Below, piece by piece: positions 6,989 to 13,945 of a DNA stretch of 64,000 bases. Both the position numbers and the translations under genes were made by a program. Each line of letters begins with the position of its first letter. Within the stretch, counting starts at the first letter, position 1. Location: the NCBI RefSeq assembly GCF_027625995.1, contig NZ_CP115396.1, forward strand, positions 1,364,001-1,428,000, read 5' to 3'. The stretch is from Hymenobacter yonginensis. GTDB taxonomy: Bacteria > Bacteroidota > Bacteroidia > Cytophagales > Hymenobacteraceae. A model generated the notes under the pieces. It saw only the letters and a list, made by a program, of their open reading frames with translations. It did no database searches and was not told the origin of the DNA.

Positions 6989-8287
6989 TTAGTTACTCTT
7001 TGAAAGAAGCTGTTGATTGAACGTACGCAGGATGGCGGGCTCGTGGCGGCGGAAAAATTCGGGGTCGAAGTTGGCGCGGCGCAGCTGGGCCAGCACTTCC
7101 TGCACCGGCGTACCGGCCCGCAGCCAGCTTTCCCATACGTCGTGGCGCTGCCGGATGCCCAGGGCATTGACGCCCGTTACGGCGTTTCCTTGGCCGGGCC
7201 GGTAGTTGATGCGCAGCGCGTGGCGGCCGTTGGGGTGCTGCCAGTAGCAGGTTTGCTCCCCGGCCGTAGCCTCCGCCGGCACCCGGCCGTAGGTCTGGTA
7301 TTCGAGCTGAAAGAACTTGGCTGAGTTGAACCAGGGCCCGCGCTGGTAGGGCGTCGGCTGCCCGCAGATGGTGTAGGCCACGGTTTCGCCCTGCATACGG
7401 CCGGTGTACCAGAGCTGCTCGATGGGCACCTCGTCGGCGCCGGGCTGGCGGTGCTGGGCACAGTCGCCGGCGGCGTACACGTCGGGCAGGCTGGTTTGCA
7501 GGTGTGCGTCCACCAGAATGCCGCGGTCGGTTTCCAGGGTGGGGCAGGTGCGGGCCAAGGCCAGGTTGGGGGCCACGCCGGTAGCCAGGCCCACCCACTG
7601 GCAGGGCAGCTCGGTGCCCTGGGTGGTGCGCACAGCGCGCACCCGGCCGGTGTCGTCGGGTAGGATTTCGGCCAGCTCGGTGCCATAGTGCACTGTAGTG
7701 TGGTGCGCGCGCAGCTGCAGCTCAATCAGGGCGGCTTCTTCGGGGGGCAGCACCGAGCCCCAGTAGCGGCTGTCGCGCACGAGCATGGTCACGGCAATAC
7801 CGCGGGAGTGCAGCATCTCGGCCAGCTCAATCCCGATCAGGCCGCCGCCCACCACCACGGCCTGCCGGATGCCGTGCGTGTCGCGGTGCATCTGCTCCAG
7901 ATCGGGCAGCGAGTACAGGCCCTGCACGCCCGGCAGATGCTGGCCGGGCCAGCCCGCCAGCCGGCTCACTGAGCCGGTAGCCAGCAGCAGCTTATCATAG
8001 GTGAGGGGCGGGCCGGTGCTCAGGTGTATGGTTTTACGGCCGGCATCGAGGGCGGTGGCGGTGGCGTACACCAGCTCCAGGCGGTTTTCCAGCCAGAACC
8101 AGTCTTCGTAAGGCTTGATGTCTTGGGCGCGCATGTGGCCCATGTACACGTACATGAGGGCCGTGCGGGAAAAGTGGTGCGGCGTCTCCTCCGACACCAG
8201 CGTGATGCGGGCCTCGGGCGAGAGCCGCCGCACTGTCAGGGCGCAGCTCACGCCCGTAATGCCGTTGCCGATGATAACCAGGTGCAT
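6989..8287 (-). CDS. FAD/NAD(P)-dependent oxidoreductase
   Basis: 432 residues of the pyridine-nucleotide disulfide reductase-like fold. The N-terminal FAD site is HLVIIGNGITGVSCA (residues 2-16), the NAD(P) site is AVVVGGGLIGIELAEML near residue 150, and the second FAD contact is PDVYAAGDCAQH near residue 285. There is no CxxxxC redox disulfide, so it resembles ferredoxin reductases and the NirB/rubredoxin reductase group rather than lipoamide dehydrogenase. The ATG at 8287 starts the FAD motif directly. It is first in a minus-strand group with the small membrane protein and the polyferredoxin, suggesting an electron path NAD(P)H - FAD - Fe-S - membrane. The last codons (AAG AGT AAC TAA) look like the TACTC repeat unit. 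Confidence 0.85.
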   Translation of the reverse strand: MHLVIIGNGITGVSCALTVRRLSPEARITLVSEETPHHFSRTALMYVYMGHMRAQDIKPYEDWFWLENRLELVYATATALDAGRKTIHLSTGPPLTYDKLLLATGSVSRLAGWPGQHLPGVQGLYSLPDLEQMHRDTHGIRQAVVVGGGLIGIELAEMLHSRGIAVTMLVRDSRYWGSVLPPEEAALIELQLRAHHTTVHYGTELAEILPDDTGRVRAVRTTQGTELPCQWVGLATGVAPNLALARTCPTLETDRGILVDAHLQTSLPDVYAAGDCAQHRQPGADEVPIEQLWYTGRMQGETVAYTICGQPTPYQRGPWFNSAKFFQLEYQTYGRVPAEATAGEQTCYWQHPNGRHALRINYRPGQGNAVTGVNALGIRQRHDVWESWLRAGTPVQEVLAQLRRANFDPEFFRRHEPAILRTFNQQLLSKSN

Positions 8288-8483
8288 AGCGCGAAGAGGA
8301 GGGAGAAATGAAAAAAGCCCGGCGGCAAACATCGTCAATGTCGGGCAAACCCGGCCGAAACCGGCTGAGGCCGACTACTGGGTATACGGGCCAAAGCTGG
8401 GCTGCGGATGGGCCCGGGCGGCCGCCCCTGATGCGGTTGACGCCGCCGCGGCCAATACCTGACAGGCTGCTGCCGGATTTTTG

Positions 8484-8508
8484 GCTGCGGCCGGAACCTG
8501 GCCGCAGC
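8484..8508. other. GC-rich hairpin in a divergent intergenic region
   Basis: GCTGCGGCC and GGCCGCAGC form a perfect 9-bp stem with a 7-base loop. It lies in the 286-base gap between the divergent FAD oxidoreductase and the acidic protein gene. No T-run follows, so it is not an obvious terminator. Nothing else is recognisable in this gap. Confidence 0.5.
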
Positions 8509-8573
8509 ACAACTTCGCGGCGCCGGGCGCGTACCTGCATACATAATTCCTCACCCACTACACTTCCCCTAAC

Positions 8574-8990
8574 ATGGCACTAGATAGTCTGTTTGGCAGC
8601 GGCGACGATGTCAATAAAAACGACCAGGAAAATAAGGACATCACCGACAACAGCAACACGGCTCAGAACGAGCAGCTGGAAAAGGAGAAGGACTTCAAGT
8701 CGCTGCTCAGCAATGGTAAGGAAGCCAACGACCCTTCGGCACAGCGCAACACCGGCGCCAACGGATACACCCAGCGCAGCGACCAGAAAAACCAGCTCGA
8801 CAACCTGCACATTGGCGGTAGCGAAACCGAGCCGCAGGGCGGCAACGACCACCAGAATGCCGGCGAGCAGGCCCAGGGCCCGGGCTTCGAGGCCGAAGGC
8901 AGCTACGATATGGGCAACGCCGTCCGGTCGCGCGACCAGGATTTTGGCGAAAAGGAGCCCAGCGGCCCGGCCAAACCGGCCCACGACTAA
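8574..8990 (+). CDS. Acidic, probably disordered protein of unknown function
   Basis: 138 residues, very rich in N, D, Q, E, G and K, almost free of aromatic and aliphatic residues, with no signal peptide and no predicted core (for example NKNDQENKDITDNSNTAQNE). The composition resembles hydrophilins and stress-related disordered proteins, but no LEA or KGG motif is visible. ATGGCACTAGATAGTCTGTT is a credible start and a strong terminator follows. A short hydrophobic N-terminus (MALDSLFGSG) is the only non-polar part. The function is unknown; desiccation or osmotic protection is only a guess from composition. Confidence 0.7.
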   Translation: MALDSLFGSGDDVNKNDQENKDITDNSNTAQNEQLEKEKDFKSLLSNGKEANDPSAQRNTGANGYTQRSDQKNQLDNLHIGGSETEPQGGNDHQNAGEQAQGPGFEAEGSYDMGNAVRSRDQDFGEKEPSGPAKPAHD

Positions 8991-9018
8991 CACCGCTGTC
9001 TGCTACGGCAATCAACAC

Positions 9019-9051
9019 AATCCCCGCTTCTTTTGAAGTGGGGATTTTTTT
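9019..9051 (+). terminator. Rho-independent terminator after the acidic protein gene
   Basis: AATCCCCGCTTC and GAAGTGGGGATT pair with a TTTT loop (one G-T pair) and are followed by T7. Confidence 0.85.
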
Positions 9052-9142
9052 GTGCTGCCACGCAGGCCTGTTTTATTGCCAAAATCAAAAAAGCAAGCTC
9101 CCCAGGCCCCGATAGTTGCAATAATTAGGATAAAATGTAACA

Positions 9143-9162
9143 GTTCCTATATCTTTAGGAAC
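9143..9162 (+). promoter_or_regulatory. Inverted repeat over a -7 like element
   Basis: GTTCCTA and TAGGAAC form a perfect 7-bp inverted repeat separated by TATCTT, part of a TATCTTTA sequence resembling the -7 box TAnnTTTG. About 100 bases of untranslated leader would follow before the ATG at 9262. The leader also contains a CCCTG-T6-CAGGG hairpin near 9186-9201. The arrangement suggests an operator overlapping a promoter. Confidence 0.45.
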
Positions 9163-9261
9163 CCGTGGTGAACCCCTTTTTCAACCCCTGTTTTTTCAGG
9201 GCTGGCAGTCAGGTTCGCCTCGGTTTGCTCCGATTTTTTTCCAACACTCCAATCCATCCCT

Positions 9262-9972
9262 ATGCCCACTAAATTTACTGTTCCTGAACCTGAAACCGAC
9301 GACAGCGCGCTACTGAGCGAAGAAGAGGACTATTCCTCCGGTAACGGCCGGCTGGCCCTGATTGTAGGCGCCATTTTGCTGCTGGCCGTCATCGGCTACA
9401 TGTTTCTGCCGGGCTCCAGCGGCCGCCGCGTGGTTACCACCATCATTCCGTCGGTGATGCTGGGTGAAGCCAGCGTGACAGGCGCCAAGGAAGTGGCGCC
9501 CGCCGCTGCCGCCGACGTAACGGCAGCCGAAGAAAAGGCTGCTGCCGATGCCGCCAAGCTGGCCGCTACCGATGCCAAGAAGCCCACGGCCGCCCGCCCG
9601 GCCGCCGAGGATGGCTTGGCCGCCCGCACCACAGAGTCGGTGGCGCCAGTAGCTGCGCCGGTAGAGGAAGCCGCGCCGGTGGCTGAGGCCGCCCCGGCCG
9701 CCCCGGCTGCTCCCGCCACCGTTACGCTTTCGGGCCGCATTCTGGACGAGGATGGCCGCCCCATGGCCGGCGCTACGGTGCTGCTGAAAGGCTCGCGCAA
9801 AGGCACTGGCACCGATGCCAACGGCAACTACACGCTGGAAGTACCCGCCGGCGAAAATGCCCTCGTGTATGGCTACGGCGGCTACCAGGACCAAGAAATC
9901 CGCACCCGCGGCTCCCAGCCCGTCAACGTAACCCTGCTGCCTTCAGAAGGCACCAAGCGCCGCCGCAAGTAA
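9262..9972 (+). CDS. Single-pass membrane protein with carboxypeptidase-regulatory-like domain
   Basis: 236 residues. An acidic N-terminal tail of about 30 residues precedes one membrane helix (LALIVGAILLLAVIGYMFL, residues 32-50). A low-complexity Ala/Pro/Glu linker runs from about 75 to 150. The C-terminus is a carboxypeptidase D regulatory-like beta-sandwich: VTLSGRILDEDGRPMAGATV, then GTGTDANGNYTLEVP and ALVYGYGGYQDQEI. Such domains are common N-terminal modules of TonB receptors; here one is displayed alone at the end of a flexible arm. The topology suggests a cytoplasmic N-terminus and a periplasmic domain. The function is unknown. Confidence 0.75.
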   Translation: MPTKFTVPEPETDDSALLSEEEDYSSGNGRLALIVGAILLLAVIGYMFLPGSSGRRVVTTIIPSVMLGEASVTGAKEVAPAAAADVTAAEEKAAADAAKLAATDAKKPTAARPAAEDGLAARTTESVAPVAAPVEEAAPVAEAAPAAPAAPATVTLSGRILDEDGRPMAGATVLLKGSRKGTGTDANGNYTLEVPAGENALVYGYGGYQDQEIRTRGSQPVNVTLLPSEGTKRRRK

Positions 9973-10098
9973 TCAGTATTTGATATTGAGTATTTGACGA
10001 TAAGAGTTGAGCGGAGGGCTGGACTGAGTTTCAACATCCACACAACTTTCTCCCTCTAACTACTCACTACCAACTACTACCTGCTCACTGACCGCAAC

Positions 10099-10140
10099 AA
10101 CAAGAAGGCCTCCCCGGATCTCCGGGGAGGCCTTCTTGTT
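10099..10140. terminator. Perfect 20-bp stem terminator, convergent genes
   Basis: A perfect 20-bp inverted repeat centred at 10119 (AAGAAGGCCTCCCCGG and its complement), with A/T ends on both strands. It serves the convergent genes ending at 9972 (+) and 10171 (-). Confidence 0.85.
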
Positions 10141-10170
10141 GAAAGTAGCCGCGGCGGAGCGCCGGGGCCG

Positions 10171-11628
10171 TTATTGTCCGCCGAAGCGCTTGCCAAACAG
10201 GTAGTACACCGGCACGCCCAGCGCTACCAGCAGCAGCCCCAGGCCCGCGTCGCGTGCGGTGGTGGGCGACACCAGCAGGATGATGCAGAAGGCCGAGGCC
10301 AGCACCACGTACAGCAGCGGAATCACGGGGTAGCCGAGGGCGCGGTAGGGGCGGGGCGCGTCGGGGCGGGTGCGGCGCAGCACAAAGATGCCGATGATGG
10401 TGATGACGTAGAACAGAATCACCGAGAACATCACGTAGTTGAGCAGCTGCCCGTAGGAACCCGACAAACACAGTCCGCAGGCCCAGATGCACTGGGCCCA
10501 CAGCGCCACGCCGGGCACGCCGGCCTTGTTGAGGCGGGCCATGCCGGGGAAGAACAGGCCGTCTTTGGCCATGGCGTAGTAGGCCCGCGCCCCGCTCAGG
10601 ATGATGCTGTTGTTGGCCCCGAACGTGCTGATCATGATGAGCACGGCCATGAAGCCGGCGCCCACTTTGCCCAGAATGCTGCCGGCCACGGCTGTGCCCA
10701 CCCGCTCGTCAGCGGCGTACATGATGCCGCGGCTCATGAGGTCGGAGGCGGCGGCGGCCGGGTCGCCGTGCAGCGGCAGCACCAGCAGATACACCAGGTT
10801 GATGAGCAGGTACAGCCCCGTCACGATGCCGGTGCCGATGGCCATGCTGAGCACGATGGTGCGCTCGGGCCGCACGATTTCGTCGCCGGAGAAGCCGATG
10901 TTGTTCCAAGCGTCGGAGCTGAACAGGGAGCCGGTCATGGCCAGGCCGATGGCGCCTACCAGGCCCCACGTGGTGAGCGGCGTGCCCTGGCCGGCGGCGT
11001 CGTAGCTCACAGCCTCCCACATGTTGTGGAAGTTGAGGCTTACGGCCTGGTCGCTGATGCCCAGGGCCAGCCCGAACAGGATGAGCAACGCCAGCGCCAC
11101 CAGCTTGGTGCTGCCGAAGATGTTGGAAATCAGCTTGCCGCCGCGCACCCCGCGCGAGTTCACCCAGGTGAGGCCCACCAGCATGACGATGGCCAGCAGC
11201 ATCACGGTGGAGAACTTCAGCGGGCCCAGTTCAAACAGCACGTTCTGCTCGCTGAACCACGGTACCAGCACGCCCACAAACCGCGCAAACGCCACGGCCA
11301 CGGCCGCAATTACGCCGGTCTGAATCACGAGAAACAGCGACCAGCCGTAGAGGAAGGCCACCAGCTTGTTGTAGGCCTCGCGCAGGTACACGTACTGCCC
11401 GCCCACCTTCGGGAACATGGCCGCCAGCTCGCCGTAGCTCACGGCGCCGGCCAGCGTGATGAAGCCCGTAATCAGCCACACCACCAGCAGCCAGCCCGCC
11501 GAGCCAACCTGCCGCGCAATGCCGGCTGAGACAATAAAGATACCGGAGCCAATCATGCTGCCGGTGACAATCATGATGGCGTCGAACAGCGTAATGGCCC
11601 GCTGAAAATGGCCTTGTTTCTCAGACAT
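10171..11628 (-). CDS. APC-superfamily amino acid permease
   Basis: A 485-residue protein with about 12 membrane helices. The first helix carries the broken-helix motif ITLFDAIMIVTGSMIGSGIF, the substrate and cation site of APC transporters, followed by SYGELAAMFPKVGGQYVYLRE, the conserved helix 2-3 loop. It transports an amino acid across the inner membrane by exchange or proton symport; the substrate is not readable. The ATG at 11628 (MSEKQGHFQRAITLFD) is preferred over an upstream start because it gives the usual short cytoplasmic tail. The gene stands alone, divergent from the FKBP lipoprotein gene and convergent with the gene at 9262. Confidence 0.9.
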   Translation of the reverse strand: MSEKQGHFQRAITLFDAIMIVTGSMIGSGIFIVSAGIARQVGSAGWLLVVWLITGFITLAGAVSYGELAAMFPKVGGQYVYLREAYNKLVAFLYGWSLFLVIQTGVIAAVAVAFARFVGVLVPWFSEQNVLFELGPLKFSTVMLLAIVMLVGLTWVNSRGVRGGKLISNIFGSTKLVALALLILFGLALGISDQAVSLNFHNMWEAVSYDAAGQGTPLTTWGLVGAIGLAMTGSLFSSDAWNNIGFSGDEIVRPERTIVLSMAIGTGIVTGLYLLINLVYLLVLPLHGDPAAAASDLMSRGIMYAADERVGTAVAGSILGKVGAGFMAVLIMISTFGANNSIILSGARAYYAMAKDGLFFPGMARLNKAGVPGVALWAQCIWACGLCLSGSYGQLLNYVMFSVILFYVITIIGIFVLRRTRPDAPRPYRALGYPVIPLLYVVLASAFCIILLVSPTTARDAGLGLLLVALGVPVYYLFGKRFGGQ

Positions 11629-11873
11629 AAAAAAGAGCGAAAACAGGATTTGGGCCGGGAAGATAGAAGTATTCTGAGCATCGAATACCATGCGGGGCCG
11701 CGGCAAGGCTAGAAACCGGCCGCCCGGAACCTTTGCGGCTACGGGCGCTGTACTCAGCAGCAGGCGGTGTCCGGCCGGGTAATGTGCGTACTTTTGGTGG
11801 GCGCCCGGTGGCCTGCAACCTATGGGCCCCGGCCTGGCTCTTGTTTCTGCTCAGACTTTTTTCTTTTCTCCCT

Positions 11874-12440
11874 ATGCTCCCATCCTTTCTTCGCACCGTT
11901 TCTTCCGCCCGATTCCTGGTAGCTGGCAGCCTGCTGCTGTCGTCGGCTGCGCTGCTCACGGCCTGCAACAACTCCGGCATCGACATCGACGCACTGAATG
12001 CCCAGGCGCTGCTGCGCCAGAAGCAGGTGCGCGCCGCCGATTCGCTGGCCATCACCAAGTACATTGCCGACAGCAGCTTCACCACGGCCCGCCGCCAGCC
12101 TTCGGGCGTCTACATCATCACCAAAAAGCCCGGCACCGGCAACCTGCCCACCGTCGGCCAGCAGGCGTCGGTGGTGTATAAGGGCATCCTGATCAGCAAC
12201 AACCAGGTGTTCGACAAGTCGCGCGTCGGGGCTGATGGCCAGCCAGTGCCATTCGTGTATGCCTTCGGCACCGGCCAGGTGATTCCGGGCTGGGAGGTGG
12301 GCATTGCGCAGATGCGCAAAGGCGAAAAGGCCATTCTGCTGATTCCCTCGGAGCTGGCCTATGGCCCGGCCGGCGCCAACGGCGCCATCCCGCCCGACTC
12401 GCCCCTGCGCTTCGACGTGGAGCTGACCAACATCCAATAA
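11874..12440 (+). CDS. FKBP-type peptidyl-prolyl isomerase lipoprotein
   Basis: 188 residues. A lipoprotein signal ends at the lipobox LLTAC (SSAALLTACNNSG), so the protein is probably anchored in the envelope and faces the periplasm. The FKBP domain covers about 75-186: YKGILISNNQVFDKS, then GTGQVIPGWEVGIAQMRKGE, then LIPSELAYGPAGANGAIPP and LRFDVELTNI, with the conserved aromatic and acidic pocket residues. It catalyses proline isomerisation during folding of exported proteins. The start at 11874 gives a proper lipoprotein signal; longer upstream starts do not. Single gene with its own terminator. Confidence 0.9.
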   Translation: MLPSFLRTVSSARFLVAGSLLLSSAALLTACNNSGIDIDALNAQALLRQKQVRAADSLAITKYIADSSFTTARRQPSGVYIITKKPGTGNLPTVGQQASVVYKGILISNNQVFDKSRVGADGQPVPFVYAFGTGQVIPGWEVGIAQMRKGEKAILLIPSELAYGPAGANGAIPPDSPLRFDVELTNIQ

Positions 12441-12458
12441 GCAGTTGACGCTCGCCAG

Positions 12459-12495
12459 ACGGGGCGGCCACCGGAACTTCCGGCGGCCGCCCCGT
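12459..12495. terminator. Terminator after the FKBP gene
   Basis: ACGGGGCGGCC pairs with GGCCGCCCCGT across a 15-base loop and is followed by TTGGTTTTG. It lies between the convergent genes ending at 12440 (+) and 12567 (-). Confidence 0.7.
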
Positions 12496-12566
12496 TTGGT
12501 TTTGGGAGGCCGGATGTATGCGCCGTGTGAACGGGCAAAAACCTCCTGCGAGTCGTTGTAAGAGCC

Positions 12567-13094
12567 CTAAAACTCGCTTCGGTCGTACCAGCTGCGCATG
12601 CGCCATGGGTCGCCTTTCTGGCGGCGTACTAGCACCAGCCGCGCCGAGCCGGCCCCGCTGAACTGCTGGTTGTCGCGCTGCTCGATGCTGAGCTGGAAGG
12701 CCCGCTCCACGTACACCAGCGTGTCCGAAAACAGCGTATCGGTGGTGGGTAGGTACTGGGTCCACTGCAGGTTGGCGGTGCGCGAGGCCCGGAACAGGCG
12801 GTAGGTGGTGGCAATTTCCACGTCGCGGTTCCAGGTGCGGTCCACGTTGGCCGCGAAGTCGCGGTACGTGAACGTGAAGCGCCGGTCGAGCAGCTGGCCG
12901 TAGAGCGTGGAGTCGCGTAGCTGGTAGGCGCTGCGGAACCGCTCGAAAAAGCCGCGCACCGTCACGGGGTTGCCCAGCAGCTGGTTGGGGTCGGTAGGCT
13001 GGTCGTCGAGGCCGGGAGCAAACGGGTTGCAGCCCGCGGCCCCCACGGCGCAGAGCGTAACTGAGTAACGGAATAGCTGAGTAAGTTGGGGCAT
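12567..13094 (-). CDS. Lipoprotein of unknown function, paralogue of the next gene
   Basis: 175 residues with a lipobox at VGAAGC. The mature protein contains YGQLLDRRFTFTYRDF early and ends in LVLVRRQKGDPWRMRSWYDR, a layout recalling NTF2-like domains of lipoproteins. The neighbour at 13159-13767 has the same order of features and the same ending type (LLVRRRNNEWKITSWRDQR), so the two are probably tandem paralogues. Its signal peptide (MPQLTQLFRYSVTLCAVG) is encoded largely by TACTCAG-type units that also occur as an intergenic repeat at about 13130-13155, an odd origin for a signal sequence. Confidence 0.7.
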   Translation of the reverse strand: MPQLTQLFRYSVTLCAVGAAGCNPFAPGLDDQPTDPNQLLGNPVTVRGFFERFRSAYQLRDSTLYGQLLDRRFTFTYRDFAANVDRTWNRDVEIATTYRLFRASRTANLQWTQYLPTTDTLFSDTLVYVERAFQLSIEQRDNQQFSGAGSARLVLVRRQKGDPWRMRSWYDRSEF

Positions 13095-13129
13095 AGGCGG
13101 ATATGCGGCAGCGGCAGGTAAATTAAAGT

Positions 13130-13156
13130 ACTCAGATACTCAACTGCTCAGCTACT
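13130..13156. repeat. TACTCAG-type short tandem units
   Basis: Four imperfect units (TACTCAGA, TACTCAAC, TGCTCAGC, TACTC) lie between the two lipoprotein genes. They are complementary to GAGTAAC-type units in the 5' end of the downstream gene (about 13058-13085) and supply the AAC TGA end region of the upstream gene. Confidence 0.7.
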
Positions 13157-13158
13157 CT

Positions 13159-13767
13159 TCAGTTGCGGATAAAATACTTTTTCAGGTCAGTCCAGCTTAG
13201 GGCGCTGGACGTGCGCTGGTCGCGCCAGCTGGTTATCTTCCATTCATTATTACGACGCCGCACCAGCAACCGGATGTTGCCTTCCAGCATTGTGGAGCGA
13301 AACGCCGTGTCCGACTGCACGATTTTCAGCTGGTAGAGGGCCGAAACCTCGGCCGAGTCGGCGGTGAAAAACTGGTCGCGGCGGCCGCTGAACGTGAGCT
13401 GGTTCTGGGCGGTACCGGCGGAGCGGCGGCGCAGGCCGTTGAGGTAGTCGCGCTCCTCGTTCACGCTCCAGTTGGTAAACAGCGAGGTGGCGGTGCCGGC
13501 CGCCGTGGGGTCGGGCACGAAGCGGTACTGTGGCCCCGCAAACGTGCGCTCGTAGTTCACTACGTTCAGGGTCTGCACGGCTGTGGTGAAGTTGGCCAGC
13601 AGAATATCAATCTGGGTGGGCGGCAGCCAGTCGCTGGCCGCGCCGGCCGGCTCCGGTTCGCGCAGCTGGAAGCAGCTCGAAAGCAGCACCAGCGGCCCGG
13701 CCAGCAACCCGGCTCTGAACAGGAGCCCTGCGGCCCCAACCCCGGAAAATCTGCCACGGAAAGTCAT
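13159..13767 (-). CDS. Lipoprotein of unknown function, paralogue of 12567-13094
   Basis: 202 residues. The signal ends at LVLLSSC, a good lipobox. The mature protein has a helical N-terminal part (TQIDILLANFTTAVQTLNVV), a YERTFAGPQYRFVPDP segment parallel to YGQLLDRRFTFTYRDF in its neighbour, and ends in NIRLLVRRRNNEWKITSWRD. The similarity in order and motifs suggests an old duplication and an NTF2-like fold; the ligand is unknown. The two genes form a short minus-strand operon, divergent from the 914-residue protein gene. The last codons are AAC TGA, continuing straight into TACTCAG-type repeat units. Confidence 0.7.
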   Translation of the reverse strand: MTFRGRFSGVGAAGLLFRAGLLAGPLVLLSSCFQLREPEPAGAASDWLPPTQIDILLANFTTAVQTLNVVNYERTFAGPQYRFVPDPTAAGTATSLFTNWSVNEERDYLNGLRRRSAGTAQNQLTFSGRRDQFFTADSAEVSALYQLKIVQSDTAFRSTMLEGNIRLLVRRRNNEWKITSWRDQRTSSALSWTDLKKYFIRN

Positions 13768-13916
13768 GGGTTGAAGATAGGCAGATTTACGGATCAGCTA
13801 CGCTCCGGCCCGGCTGTTGTTGACTACGGCGGACTGGCTCGGACTCCGGCGGTTCGGCTTCGCGTACGCCGGAGCCGTATGACGGGCAATAAATCGGTTG
13901 GCTACGGTTGAATACC

Positions 13917-13924
13917 TATTTTTG
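13917..13924 (+). promoter_or_regulatory. -7 box TATTTTTG upstream of the 914-residue protein
   Basis: An exact TAnnTTTG match, 21 bases before the ATG at 13946. It supports 13946 as the start rather than the in-frame codon at 13898, which would lie upstream of the promoter. Confidence 0.65.
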
Positions 13925-13945
13925 CCGCCCGCTCCCGGTGTTCCA

